38,145 nt of DNA. It comes from Ectopseudomonas oleovorans (GTDB taxonomy: Bacteria; Pseudomonadota; Gammaproteobacteria; Pseudomonadales; Pseudomonadaceae). Below, piece after piece: positions 29,247-36,820 of the stretch. Numbering within the stretch: position 1 is the stretch's first letter; each line of letters opens with the position of its first letter. The notes below the pieces were generated by a model. The model was not told the DNA's origin and made no database searches. It saw only the letters and a list, made by a program, of their open reading frames with translations. The DNA lies in assembly GCF_003052605.1 (NCBI RefSeq), contig NZ_QASO01000038.1:1-38145 (forward strand), read 5' to 3'. A program made the translations under genes and the position numbers.

Positions 29247-30248
29247 ATGAAGGCTCGCAACGCACTGCTCGCTGCATTCACCCTCAGCACCCTGGCTACT
29301 GCCGTGCAGGCTGCTGATGAGGTGGTGGTTTACTCTGCCCGTATCGACGAGCTGATCAAGCCGGTGTTCGATGCCTACACCGAGAAAACCGGGGTCAAGG
29401 TGAAGTTCATCACCGACAAGGAAGCCCCGCTGATCGCCCGCCTCAAGGCCGAAGGTGCCAACACCCCGGCTGACCTGCTGATCACCGTCGACGCCGGTAA
29501 CCTCTGGCAGGCCGAGCAGGAAGGCGTGCTGCAGCCGACCAAGTCCGACATCATCGACGCCAATATTCCCGCCCAGTACCGCTCCAGCACCGATAGCTGG
29601 ACCGGCCTGTCGCTGCGCGCACGGACGATTTTCTACTCCACCGAGCGCGTCAAGCCGGAGGAGCTGTCCACCTACGAAGCCCTGGCCGACAAGAACTGGG
29701 AAGGTCGCCTGTGCCTGCGCACCAGCAAGAAGGTCTACAACCAGTCGCTGACCGCCACCCTGATCGAAGCCCACGGCGCTGAGAAGACCGAGGAAATCGT
29801 CAAGGGTTGGGTCAACAACCTGGCCACCGACGTATTCCCGGATGACACCGCGCTGCTGCAGGCCATCGACGCCGGCCAGTGCGACGTGGGCATCACCAAC
29901 ACCTATTACTACGGCCGTCTGCACAAGCAGCAGCCGGATCTGAAGGTCAAGCCGTTTTGGCCGAACCAGAACGACCGTGGCGTACACGTCAACCTGGCCG
30001 GTGCCGGCGTAACCAAGCATGCGCCGCACGCCGAGCAGGCCAGGAAGCTGCTGGAGTGGATGACCACCCCGGAAGCGCAGAGCATCTTCGCCGGCGTCAA
30101 CCAGGAATTCCCGGCCAACCCGGCCGTGGCACCGTCCAAGGAAGTAGCGGCCTGGGGTACCTTCAAGGCTGACTCGGTTGCTACCGAAGTGGCCGGCAAG
30201 CGTCAGGCCGAAGCGACCATGCTGATGGATCGCGCCGGCTGGCAGTAA
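29247..30248 (+). CDS. fbpA: Fe(3+) ABC transporter, periplasmic iron-binding protein
   Basis: The 333-aa protein has a signal peptide (cleavage after AVQA, near residue 22) and a ferric-binding-protein fold: [16 protein letters not shown], the anion and hinge segment [13 protein letters not shown], and the iron-ligand tyrosine pair in TNTYYYGRL near residue 217. It captures free ferric iron for an inner-membrane permease. AGAGG precedes the ATG. The permease gene lies 209 bases downstream, beyond a repeat. No ATPase subunit is adjacent, so a partner elsewhere is needed. The symbol is family-level. Confidence 0.93.
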   Translation: MKARNALLAAFTLSTLATAVQAADEVVVYSARIDELIKPVFDAYTEKTGVKVKFITDKEAPLIARLKAEGANTPADLLITVDAGNLWQAEQEGVLQPTKSDIIDANIPAQYRSSTDSWTGLSLRARTIFYSTERVKPEELSTYEALADKNWEGRLCLRTSKKVYNQSLTATLIEAHGAEKTEEIVKGWVNNLATDVFPDDTALLQAIDAGQCDVGITNTYYYGRLHKQQPDLKVKPFWPNQNDRGVHVNLAGAGVTKHAPHAEQARKLLEWMTTPEAQSIFAGVNQEFPANPAVAPSKEVAAWGTFKADSVATEVAGKRQAEATMLMDRAGWQ

Positions 30249-30253
30249 CGGGG

Positions 30254-30365
30254 ATCGTGCCCACGCTCCGGCGTGGGTGCGTCGCCCGTGACGCCCGCGT
30301 CACGCCTGTTGGCTCTGACGCTGGAGCGTCGAGCGCTGCATTCCCGCGCGGAGCGTGGGAACGAT
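30254..30365. repeat. 112-bp MITE-like element with 17-bp terminal inverted repeats
   Basis: ATCGTGCCCACGCTCCG (30254-30270) and CGGAGCGTGGGAACGAT (30349-30365) are inverted with one mismatch. The interior holds further complementary stretches (GTGACGCCCGCGTCAC; GACGCTGGAGCGTC). The element separates fbpA from fbpB. Confidence 0.8.
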
Positions 30366-30398
30366 TATCGTACCTTCGGTGATCCGCGCCGCTGCCGT

Positions 30399-30431
30399 TA
30401 TACTGCGACGCCCCGCCTGGTCGGGGCGTCG
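30399..30431 (+). promoter_or_regulatory. Possible fbpB promoter -10 and leader hairpin
   Basis: TATACT (30399-30404) is a good -10 box, immediately followed by a perfect 10-bp stem CGACGCCCCG/CGGGGCGTCG (30406-30415, 30422-30431) and TCATTT. With no strong -35, the element may be a promoter with a structured leader, or a terminator that reduces fbpA read-through. Confidence 0.4.
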
Positions 30432-30456
30432 TCATTTGTGTAATCGAGGAATCCGC

Positions 30457-32073
30457 GTGCCGCATCCTGTCCAGCGTCGCTGGTACCCCATCGTCCTGGC
30501 CGTCGCCGTTCTGGTGCTGATGCCGTTGTCGGTATTGCTGCTGAGCTGGCATGAGGTCGACCAGCAGATCTGGTCGCACCTGTGGCAGACGCAGATGACG
30601 CGGCTGATCGGCAACACGTTGACCTTGGTGATAGGCGTTGGTGTGGGTGTGACGCTGTTGGGCGTCAGCCTGGCCTGGCTCACCAGCCTCTGCGAATTTC
30701 CCGGTCGGCGTTGGCTGGATTGGGCGCTGATGCTGCCCTTCGCCATTCCTGCCTACGTGTTGGCCTTCGTCTTCGTCGGCTTGCTGGATTTCGCCGGCCC
30801 GGTGCAGACGCTGCTGCGCGAATGGTTCGGCAGCGGCTTTCGTTTGCCCCGCGTGCGCTCCACTGGCGGCGTGATCATCGTTTTGGTGCTGGTGTTCTAC
30901 CCCTACGTCTATCTGCTCGCCCGTGGCGCGTTTCTGGCTCAGGGCAAGGGCTTGATGGAGGCCGCGCGGGTGCTCGGGCAGAGCCCCTGGCAGGCCTTCT
31001 GGCGGGTGGCGCTGCCAATGGCGCGGCCAGCCATCGGTGCCGGTCTGGCGTTGGCGATCATGGAAACCCTGGCCGACTTCGGCGCGGTATCGGTGTTCAA
31101 CTTCGACACCTTCACCACGGCGATCTACAAGACCTGGTACAGCTTCTACAGCCTGACCAGCGCCACGCAACTGGCCAGCCTGCTGCTGCTGGCCGTCGCC
31201 CTGGTGCTTTATGGCGAGCGTCGTGCGCGTGGTGCGGCGCGGCCGGCCAACGAGCGGCCGCGCGGCAAGGCGCTGTATCACCTGCACGGCTGGAAGGCCT
31301 TCGCGGCCAGCGCCTGGTGCGGTCTGGTATTCGCCTGCGCCTTCGTCATCCCGCTGCTGCAACTGCTGGCCTGGTTCTGGCAGCGCGGTCGCTTCGACCT
31401 TGATGAGCGCTACGCCGGGCTGATTCTGCATACCCTTTATCTGGGCGGCATGGCGGCGCTGATCACCGTCAGTGTGGCCATGCTGCTGGCTTTCGCCCGG
31501 CGTCAGGCGCCGAATCGCGGCGTGCGTTTCGGTGTGGCGTTGGGCAACCTCGGTTATGCCCTGCCGGGGTCGGTGCTGGCGGTGGCGATCATGTTGGCCT
31601 TCAGTTTCCTTGATCGTGAACTGGTGATTCCGCTATCCACGGCACTGGGTGGAGCCGGCAAGCCGCTGCTGATGGGGAGCCTCACGGCGCTGCTGGTGGC
31701 CTATCTGATCCGCTTCATGGCCGTGGCATTCGGGCCGCTGGAAACCAGCCTGGCGCGAATTCGCCCGTCGTTGCCGGAGGCCTCGCGCAGCCTGGGCGTT
31801 GGCGGCGTTGGCCTGTTCTTCAAGGTCTACCTGCCGCTGCTGCTGCCGGGCACCCTGTCCGCCGCGTTGCTGGTATTCGTCGATGTGCTCAAGGAGATGC
31901 CGGCGACCCTGCTGATGCGGCCGTTCGGCTGGGACACGTTGTCGGTACGCGTGTTCGAGATGACCAGCGAAGGCGAATGGGCGCGCGCCTCGTTGCCGGC
32001 GCTGACGCTGGTGCTGGTCGGCCTGTTGCCGGTGATTTTGCTGATCCGCCGCTCGGCCCGTGGTTTCGGTTGA
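30457..32073 (+). CDS. fbpB: Fe(3+) ABC transporter permease
   Basis: The 538-aa inner-membrane protein is a fused double permease with about twelve helices. Each half ends in an ABC EAA loop: EAARVLGQSPWQAFWRVALP and EASRSLGVGGVGLFFKVYLP. The GTG at 30457 is chosen because GAGGA lies 6 bases upstream; the frame is open back to 30355 but that part runs through the repeat. It works with the iron-binding protein upstream. There is no fbpC-type ATPase before gcvT. Confidence 0.93.
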   Translation: MPHPVQRRWYPIVLAVAVLVLMPLSVLLLSWHEVDQQIWSHLWQTQMTRLIGNTLTLVIGVGVGVTLLGVSLAWLTSLCEFPGRRWLDWALMLPFAIPAYVLAFVFVGLLDFAGPVQTLLREWFGSGFRLPRVRSTGGVIIVLVLVFYPYVYLLARGAFLAQGKGLMEAARVLGQSPWQAFWRVALPMARPAIGAGLALAIMETLADFGAVSVFNFDTFTTAIYKTWYSFYSLTSATQLASLLLLAVALVLYGERRARGAARPANERPRGKALYHLHGWKAFAASAWCGLVFACAFVIPLLQLLAWFWQRGRFDLDERYAGLILHTLYLGGMAALITVSVAMLLAFARRQAPNRGVRFGVALGNLGYALPGSVLAVAIMLAFSFLDRELVIPLSTALGGAGKPLLMGSLTALLVAYLIRFMAVAFGPLETSLARIRPSLPEASRSLGVGGVGLFFKVYLPLLLPGTLSAALLVFVDVLKEMPATLLMRPFGWDTLSVRVFEMTSEGEWARASLPALTLVLVGLLPVILLIRRSARGFG

Positions 32074-32086
32074 TCAATGCCAGGCT

Positions 32087-32141
32087 GTAGGGCGGGTGCA
32101 ACCCGCCAGTGTTGGGGCATGGCGGGTTGCACCCGCCCTAC
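32087..32141. repeat. Perfect 21-bp inverted repeat after fbpB (REP-like)
   Basis: GTAGGGCGGGTGCAACCCGC plus C (32087-32107) is exactly complementary to 32121-32141, with a 13-base loop. Each arm is itself nearly palindromic. It starts 13 bases after the fbpB stop and may stabilise or end that transcript. Confidence 0.85.
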
Positions 32142-32155
32142 GACCTGAAGCCAGG

Positions 32156-32184
32156 ATGACCCCCCGGACGCATGCGGCTACAAT
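32156..32184 (+). promoter_or_regulatory. Likely gcvT promoter
   Basis: ATGACC (32156-32161; 4 of 6 to the -35 consensus) and TACAAT (32179-32184; 5 of 6 to the -10) are separated by 17 bases. Transcription from here would give a leader of about 195 bases containing the inverted repeat element copy 3. Confidence 0.45.
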
Positions 32185-32223
32185 GCGCGCCATTCGCGAG
32201 CCGAGGTAACCCGGCAGGCTGCT

Positions 32224-32344
32224 GAGAAACGTAAGCGAGGCCGCCAGTGCAAGGCGCGGGCAAGCGAGAAAGCGGAGTGTGCTTTTGCACATGAGCATTT
32301 CGAGCTTGCCTGCAACGCAGCAATGGCAACGCAGCTAGTTTCTC
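32224..32344 (-). repeat. Dispersed ~110-bp element, copy 3 (inverted), in the gcvT leader
   Basis: Read on the minus strand it aligns with copies 1 and 2: GCTGCGTTGC, GAAATGCTCATG, a hairpin TGTGC-AAAA-GCACA (32291-32278), CTCGCTTGCC. Its outer ends are GAGAAAC and GTTTCTC, a 7-bp terminal inverted repeat. It lies between the probable gcvT promoter and start codon. Confidence 0.72.
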
Positions 32345-32385
32345 GGGGCTGAATCGCTTCGCCAAGCCCGGAAGGAGATTTACCC

Positions 32386-33450
32386 ATGGGACAGCGCACC
32401 CCCCTCTATGACCTGCATGTGGCGTTGGGGGCCAAGATGGTGGATTTCGGCGGCTGGGACATGCCGCTGCACTATGGTTCGCAAGTCGAGGAACATCATC
32501 AGGTGCGCCGCGAGTGCGGCGTATTCGATGTCTCGCACATGTGCGTGGTGGACGTCAGTGGTGAGCAGGCGCAGGCCTACCTGCAGCGCCTGCTGGCCAA
32601 TGACGTGGCGCGCCTGCAGACGCCTGGCAAGGCGCTGTACAGCGCCATGCTCAACGAGCAGGGCGGGGTGATCGATGACCTGATCGTCTACCTGACCGGC
32701 TCTTCTTCTCCGGCACCGGGCTATCGCCTGGTGCTCAATGCGGGGACTCGCGACAAGGACCTGGCCTGGATGCACGCCCAGACCGCCGAGTTCGCTGTCG
32801 AAGTGCGCGAGCGCCGCGACCTCGCGGTTTTGGCCATTCAAGGCCCCAAGGCCCGTGCCGCGCTGATTCACGAGCTCAAGCCGTTCCAGGGGCTGCCAGA
32901 GGCTGACTGGTTCATCGCGCGTACGGGTTATACCGGCGAGGATGGTCTGGAGATCGTGCTGCCGGCGGCAGAGGTGGTGCCTTTTTTCAACGATTTGGTC
33001 GGTGCCGGTATTTCGCCGATTGGCCTGGGTGCGCGTGACACCCTGCGCCTGGAAGCGGGCATGAACCTGTATGGCCAGGACATGGACGAGCAGGTCAGCC
33101 CGCTGGCTGCCAACATGGCCTGGACCATCGCCTGGGAACCCGCTGCGCGTGACTTTATCGGTCGTATGCCGCTGGAGGCACAACGCGCCGTCGGCTGCCC
33201 GAGCAAGCTGGTTGGGCTGGTGCTGGAGGAGCGCGGCGTGCTGCGTGCACACCAGGTGGTACGCGTTGATGGCATTGGTGATGGCGAGATCACCAGTGGC
33301 AGCTTCTCGCCTACGCTGAACAAATCCATCGCGCTGGCGCGGGTACCGGCCGCGACCGGGGATCGTGCCGAGGTGGAGATCCGCGGCAAGTGGTACCCGG
33401 TGCGGGTGGTCAGGCCGAGCTTCGTGCGCAACGGTAAAACCCTTATCTGA
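32386..33450 (+). CDS. gcvT: Glycine cleavage system T protein (aminomethyltransferase)
   Basis: GcvT transfers the methylene group from the aminomethyl-lipoyl H protein to tetrahydrofolate and releases ammonia. The 354-aa protein has the start [27 protein letters not shown], the folate-binding acidic segment of the family around DRNA-type positions ([20 protein letters not shown]), [13 protein letters not shown], and the C-terminal [26 protein letters not shown] lies 7-8 bases before the ATG. gcvH follows after 94 bases. Confidence 0.95.
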   Translation: MGQRTPLYDLHVALGAKMVDFGGWDMPLHYGSQVEEHHQVRRECGVFDVSHMCVVDVSGEQAQAYLQRLLANDVARLQTPGKALYSAMLNEQGGVIDDLIVYLTGSSSPAPGYRLVLNAGTRDKDLAWMHAQTAEFAVEVRERRDLAVLAIQGPKARAALIHELKPFQGLPEADWFIARTGYTGEDGLEIVLPAAEVVPFFNDLVGAGISPIGLGARDTLRLEAGMNLYGQDMDEQVSPLAANMAWTIAWEPAARDFIGRMPLEAQRAVGCPSKLVGLVLEERGVLRAHQVVRVDGIGDGEITSGSFSPTLNKSIALARVPAATGDRAEVEIRGKWYPVRVVRPSFVRNGKTLI

Positions 33451-33544
33451 ATCATCAGGTCGCGGTGCTGGCTTCCCCTGGCGCTGCGGCCTGCTAAATT
33501 GTCCAGACGGCCCACTTGTCGTCACCGTTTACGAGGAATCAAAC

Positions 33545-33934
33545 ATGAGCAATATCCCCGCCGATCTGCGTTATGCCGCCAGCCACGAGTGGGCGCGCCT
33601 GGAGGCTGACGGTAGCGTGACCGTGGGCATTTCCGACCACGCCCAGGAAGCCCTCGGCGACGTGGTATTCATCGAGCTGCCGGAAGTCGGCAAGCAACTG
33701 AGCGCCGGCCAGGAAGCCGGTGTGGTGGAGTCGGTCAAGGCTGCCTCCGACATCTATGCGCCGGTTGGCGGCGAAGTGATCGCCATCAACGAAGCGCTGG
33801 CTGACAGCCCGGAAAGCGTCAACAGCGACCCCTATGGCAGCTGGTTCTTCAAGCTCAAACCGAGCGACACCAGCGAGCTGGACAAGCTGCTGGACGCTGC
33901 CGCCTATCAGGCTGCTGCTGACGCCGACGCCTGA
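33545..33934 (+). CDS. gcvH: Glycine cleavage system H protein
   Basis: GcvH is the lipoyl shuttle between P, T and L proteins. The 129-aa protein carries the lipoylated lysine K65 in VESVKAASD and the family motifs [30 protein letters not shown] and [13 protein letters not shown]. The ATG at 33545 follows GAGGAATCAAAC. No gcvP follows; a terminator hairpin and unrelated genes come next. Confidence 0.96.
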   Translation: MSNIPADLRYAASHEWARLEADGSVTVGISDHAQEALGDVVFIELPEVGKQLSAGQEAGVVESVKAASDIYAPVGGEVIAINEALADSPESVNSDPYGSWFFKLKPSDTSELDKLLDAAAYQAAADADA

Positions 33935-33951
33935 TTCATCAGGCCTCGATC

Positions 33952-33977
33952 CAGAAACCCGCTGCGGCGGGTTTCTG
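33952..33977 (+). terminator. Terminator hairpin after gcvH
   Basis: CAGAAACCCGC, loop TGCG and GCGGGTTTCTG form a perfect 11-bp stem beginning 18 bases after the gcvH stop. The following bases (CGTTTCTG) are only modestly T-rich. Confidence 0.75.
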
Positions 33978-34021
33978 CGTTTCTGGGCTCTGCTAGTGAA
34001 TCCGCATGCAGGGCGTCAGTG

Positions 34022-34100
34022 GTAGCCCGGATGTATCCGGGGAGTGAGGCGCTTTAGCGGCGAGTTCTTTTCGCGGCTAAAGCCCCTCCCACGATTTGTG
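34022..34100. repeat. REP-like elements between gcvH and the ArsR-family gene
   Basis: CCCGGAT-GT-ATCCGGG (34026-34041) is followed by an inverted pair CTTTAGC / GCTAAAG with TTTTCGCG between, ending in CCCCTCCCAC. The second unit is the common Pseudomonas GTGGGAGGGGCTTTAGCC repeat in reverse orientation. The rest of this 307-base gap holds the gcvH terminator and the regulator's operator. Confidence 0.65.
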
Positions 34101-34197
34101 CTGTGCATGCATCGGTTGATGCAGGTAGGCGCGTTCTTGTAAGGCCCGTTCAACTCCCTCTTTAACCGCTGGTCGGTTGGGCTAACATTTGTTCGAA

Positions 34198-34225
34198 ATA
34201 CAATATATATAAATACATATTGTAT
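34198..34225 (+). promoter_or_regulatory. AT-rich operator/promoter of the BigR-like operon
   Basis: ATACAATAT and ATATTGTAT are a perfect 9-bp inverted repeat with a 10-base A/T spacer (34207-34216) in an otherwise GC-rich region, 16 bases before the regulator's GTG. The arms contain TATAAT-like sequence, so a bound dimer would block the promoter. This is the usual autoregulated arrangement for ArsR/BigR repressors. Confidence 0.7.
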
Positions 34226-34241
34226 TAAGTGAAGGTGTTCC

Positions 34242-34556
34242 GTGACTGAGCCCATCGATATCCAGCAGCTGCGCGCCAATGCCGACGCCGCCGGGCAACT
34301 GCTCAAGGCGTTGGCCAATCCTGATCGCCTGTTGCTGCTCTGCCAGCTGTCGCAAGGCGAGCGCAATGTCAGTGAGCTGGAGGCATTGCTCGGCATTCAA
34401 CAGCCGACGTTGTCGCAACAGCTCGCCGTGCTGCGTCGCGAGGGGCTGGTGGATACTCGCCGTGACGGCAAGCAGATCTTCTACCGCATCAGCAGCCCGG
34501 CCGCGTTGGCGGTGATCGAGACGCTGTATCGGCTGTTTTGTGAGGATCGGCAATGA
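34242..34556 (+). CDS. ArsR-family regulator, BigR/SqrR-like
   Basis: The 104-aa winged-helix repressor has LLKALANPDRLLLLCQL, the recognition helix region LGIQQPTLSQQLAVLRREGL and the wing DTRRDGKQIFYRI. Two cysteines, C34 and C100, are spaced 66 residues apart, the same spacing as the C42/C108 disulfide or polysulfide-sensing pair of BigR and the C41/C107 pair of SqrR. Metal-site motifs of arsenic-type ArsR (CxC) are absent. It starts with GTG (GAAGG upstream) and overlaps the next gene by four bases. A sulfide/persulfide-sensing role is inferred from the cysteines and the sulfur-type transport genes downstream. Confidence 0.85.
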   Translation: MTEPIDIQQLRANADAAGQLLKALANPDRLLLLCQLSQGERNVSELEALLGIQQPTLSQQLAVLRREGLVDTRRDGKQIFYRISSPAALAVIETLYRLFCEDRQ

Positions 34557-34987
34557 CCATCGACTGGGTTGGATTCACGCCCTGGAGCGCCCTGGCTGGC
34601 GGCGCCCTGATCGGTCTGGCGGCCTCGCTGTTCGCGCTGCTCAATGGCCGCGTGGCTGGCATCAGCGGCCTGCTTGGCAGCCTGCTGCAGCGTCAGGGCG
34701 AAGGGCGCGGCGAAAAAGCAGCGTTCCTTATTGGCCTGCTTCTGGCGCCCTTGCTCTGGGGATTGTTCGCGGCATTACCGCCGATTCATTTCGAGACGAG
34801 CAGTCTCGGCTTGATCGTCGCCGGCTTGCTGGTCGGTATCGGCACCCGTTATGGCTCGGGCTGCACCAGCGGCCACGGCGTTTGCGGTATCTCCCGCCTA
34901 TCGCCGCGCTCGATGCTGGCAACCCTGTGCTTCATGGCCACGGGTTTCGTCACGGTCTTTGTTCTGCGTCATCTGCTGGGAGCTTGA
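34553..34987 (+). CDS. YeeE/YedE family transporter subunit (PmpA-like)
   Basis: The 144-aa membrane protein has four hydrophobic helices and the family signature [20 protein letters not shown] near residues 95-114, with cysteines that in the related TsuA act in thiosulfate uptake. It is a half-length unit that would pair with the next gene to make a full transporter. Its ATG overlaps the regulator stop (ATGA). Likely substrate is an inorganic sulfur species, by family and context. Confidence 0.87.
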   Translation: MTIDWVGFTPWSALAGGALIGLAASLFALLNGRVAGISGLLGSLLQRQGEGRGEKAAFLIGLLLAPLLWGLFAALPPIHFETSSLGLIVAGLLVGIGTRYGSGCTSGHGVCGISRLSPRSMLATLCFMATGFVTVFVLRHLLGA

Positions 34988-34989
34988 AC

Positions 34990-35409
34990 ATGGCCAGACT
35001 CAGTGCATTCGTCTGCGGCCTGCTGTTTGGTCTGGGCCTGCTGCTGGCGGGCATGGCCGACCCGGCCAAGGTGCTGGCATTTCTCGATCTGGCCGGCAAT
35101 TGGGATCCCTCGCTGGCGCTGGTGATGGCCGGGGCCATAGGCGTAGCAGCGTTACCGTTGAACCTGGCGCAGCGGCGCAGTAAGGCTCTGCTGGGTGGCG
35201 CCATGCAGTTGCCGACCCGCCGCGATCTTGATGCTCGCCTGATTGGCGGCAGCCTGCTGTTCGGGGTCGGTTGGGGTATCGCTGGCATCTGTCCGGGGCC
35301 GGCTGTTGCCATCCTGCTGAGCGGGCACTGGCAGGCCCTGCTGTTCGTCGCGGCGATGCTCGCCGGCATGCTGATCTTTACTGCGCTGGAAGGCTGGCGC
35401 GGACGTTGA
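34990..35409 (+). CDS. YeeE/YedE family transporter subunit (PmpB-like)
   Basis: The 139-aa membrane protein carries the second-half signatures: FGLGLLLAGMADPAKVLAFL at the start and GWGIAGICPGPAV near residue 95, with a single conserved cysteine. It starts 2 bases after the previous gene (GGAGCTTGAAC upstream). A longer overlapping frame from 34540 is an out-of-register extension through pmpA and is not used. Confidence 0.87.
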   Translation: MARLSAFVCGLLFGLGLLLAGMADPAKVLAFLDLAGNWDPSLALVMAGAIGVAALPLNLAQRRSKALLGGAMQLPTRRDLDARLIGGSLLFGVGWGIAGICPGPAVAILLSGHWQALLFVAAMLAGMLIFTALEGWRGR

Positions 35410-35423
35410 CCTGGAGAACCTCG

Positions 35424-35612
35424 ATGAAAGCCAATGTTGGAACGCTCGACCGCAGTCTGCGCATCGCCGCAGGTCTGATTCTTATCGCGCTGAGTATTGC
35501 TGGTGTCATCGGTCTGTGGGGTTGGATCGGTGTGGTGCCACTGGCGACCGGCATCTTGCGTTTCTGCCCGGCGTATCCATTGCTGGGTATCAACACCTGC
35601 AAAATAAAATGA
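35424..35612 (+). CDS. DUF2892 (YgaP-like) small membrane protein
   Basis: The 62-aa protein matches DUF2892: NVGTLDRSLRIAAGL, two hydrophobic helices, and the ending RFCPAYPLLGINTCK, which carries two cysteines. It is the membrane part found fused to rhodanese in YgaP and near sulfide-responsive operons. It starts 14 bases after the second transporter gene with TGGAG upstream and is probably the last gene of the regulator operon. Confidence 0.85.
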   Translation: MKANVGTLDRSLRIAAGLILIALSIAGVIGLWGWIGVVPLATGILRFCPAYPLLGINTCKIK

Positions 35613-35645
35613 AACATATCCACTGAGGCGAGATGCGCATGCGGC

Positions 35646-35659
35646 TTGATGCAGATCAA
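35646..35659 (+). promoter_or_regulatory. Anr box of the cytochrome c peroxidase gene
   Basis: TTGATGCAGATCAA is a perfect match to TTGATN4ATCAA. It lies 71 bases before the peroxidase ATG. A -10-like CATGGT (35682-35687) follows at 22 bases, suiting class II activation under low oxygen, as known for P. aeruginosa cytochrome c peroxidase. Confidence 0.8.
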
Positions 35660-35729
35660 GTCGCCCCGGGTGTGCGCTGGGCATGGTCGAGACATAACCA
35701 GAACAGCCAATATCTGAGGAGATACACGC

Positions 35730-36719
35730 ATGCGCACTCTGACCTTGCTGGCCGGGTTGTGCCTGGGCGCCAGCGCCTGGGCCAATCTACCCGCCAACGA
35801 ACCCGTCGAGCCGATCGCACCGGCCGAGATCACTGATCCGGCCAAGGTGGAGCTGGGCAAGCAGCTGTTCTTCGACCCGCGCCTGTCGCGCTCGGGGTTT
35901 ATTTCCTGCAACTCCTGCCACAACCTGTCGATGGGCGGCAGCGACAACCTGCCGAGCTCCATCGGTCATAACTGGCAGCAAGGGCCGATCAATTCGCCGA
36001 CCGTGCTCAATTCCAGTCTCAACCTTGCGCAGTTCTGGGACGGCCGCGCTGCCGATCTCAAAGAGCAAGCTGCCGGCCCCATCGCCAACCCGATGGAAAT
36101 GGCCTTTACCCACATTCTCGCCGTCGACGTACTGCGCTCGATCCCGCAATACCGTGAGTCGTTCAAGGCCGTGTACAAGATCGATGAAATCACCCTCGAT
36201 GAGGTGACCGACGCCATTGCCGAATTCGAAAAGACCCTGGTCACGCCCAACTCGCGCTTCGACCTGTGGCTCAAAGGGGATGCTGAGGCCATCACCAAGA
36301 CCGAGCTGGAAGGTTACGAGCTGTTCAAGTCCATCGGCTGTGTCGCTTGTCACAACGGCCCGGCGCTGGGCGGCAACTCGTTCCAGAAGATGGGGCTGGT
36401 CGAACCCTATGAAACCAGCAACCCCGCCGAAGGCGTTGCCGGCCTGACCGGCAAGGATGCCGACCGCTTCAAGTTCAAGGTGCCGACCCTGCGCAACGTC
36501 GAACTGACCTATCCCTACTTCCACGACGGTGCCTACTGGAAGCTGGAAGAGTCGGTAGACATCATGGCTCGCTTGCAGTTGGGTCGTAAGCTGAGCGAGG
36601 AGGAGATCGGCAAGATCACCGCCTTTCTAAAGACCCTGACCGGCGAGCAGCCGAGCTTCGCCCTGCCGATCCTTCCGCCGTCGCACAACGATACGCCGCG
36701 GCCGCAGCCGTTCGAGTGA
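35730..36719 (+). CDS. Diheme cytochrome c peroxidase
   Basis: This periplasmic enzyme reduces hydrogen peroxide with electrons from cytochrome c. The 329-aa protein has a signal peptide (MRTLTLLAGLCLGASAWA) and two haem sites, CNSCH at 60-64 (peroxidatic) and CVACH at 204-208 (electron-transfer). LGKQLFFDPRLSRSG, FWDGRAADL, NPMEMA and FKVPTLRNVELTYPYFHDG are family motifs. The start follows GAGGAG. A perfect Anr box upstream predicts induction at low oxygen. Confidence 0.95.
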   Translation: MRTLTLLAGLCLGASAWANLPANEPVEPIAPAEITDPAKVELGKQLFFDPRLSRSGFISCNSCHNLSMGGSDNLPSSIGHNWQQGPINSPTVLNSSLNLAQFWDGRAADLKEQAAGPIANPMEMAFTHILAVDVLRSIPQYRESFKAVYKIDEITLDEVTDAIAEFEKTLVTPNSRFDLWLKGDAEAITKTELEGYELFKSIGCVACHNGPALGGNSFQKMGLVEPYETSNPAEGVAGLTGKDADRFKFKVPTLRNVELTYPYFHDGAYWKLEESVDIMARLQLGRKLSEEEIGKITAFLKTLTGEQPSFALPILPPSHNDTPRPQPFE

Positions 36720-36734
36720 GTTGGCGCTAACGAA

Positions 36735-36758
36735 AACGCCCGGCATGTGCCGGGCGTT
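36735..36758. terminator. Hairpin after the cytochrome c peroxidase gene
   Basis: AACGCCCGGCA and TGCCGGGCGTT form an 11-bp stem with a minimal TG loop, 16 bases after the stop. The A-run before it suits a terminator for the opposite strand (aguA) as well. Confidence 0.7.
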
Positions 36759-36766
36759 CATGGATC

Positions 36767-36814
36767 TAGGGTGGGTAAAACCCGCCAGCAGCGGTGCGGG
36801 CTGCACACGCCCTA
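36767..36814. repeat. Degenerate GTAGGG-type palindrome between the peroxidase gene and aguA
   Basis: TAGGGTGGGTAAAACCCGCC is followed by GCGGGCTGCACACGCCCTA in roughly inverted arrangement, a decayed version of the palindrome at 32087-32141. Confidence 0.55.
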
Positions 36815-36820
36815 CATGGT

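Noticed and set aside
30355..30456. N-terminal extension of the iron permease
   Set aside because: It runs through the MITE-like repeat, the -10 box and the leader hairpin. GAGGA before GTG 30457 marks the real start.
34540..35409. 289-aa protein spanning both YeeE/YedE genes
   Set aside because: Its first half is out of frame with the clear pmpA-like gene. Only the part from 34990 is a real protein.
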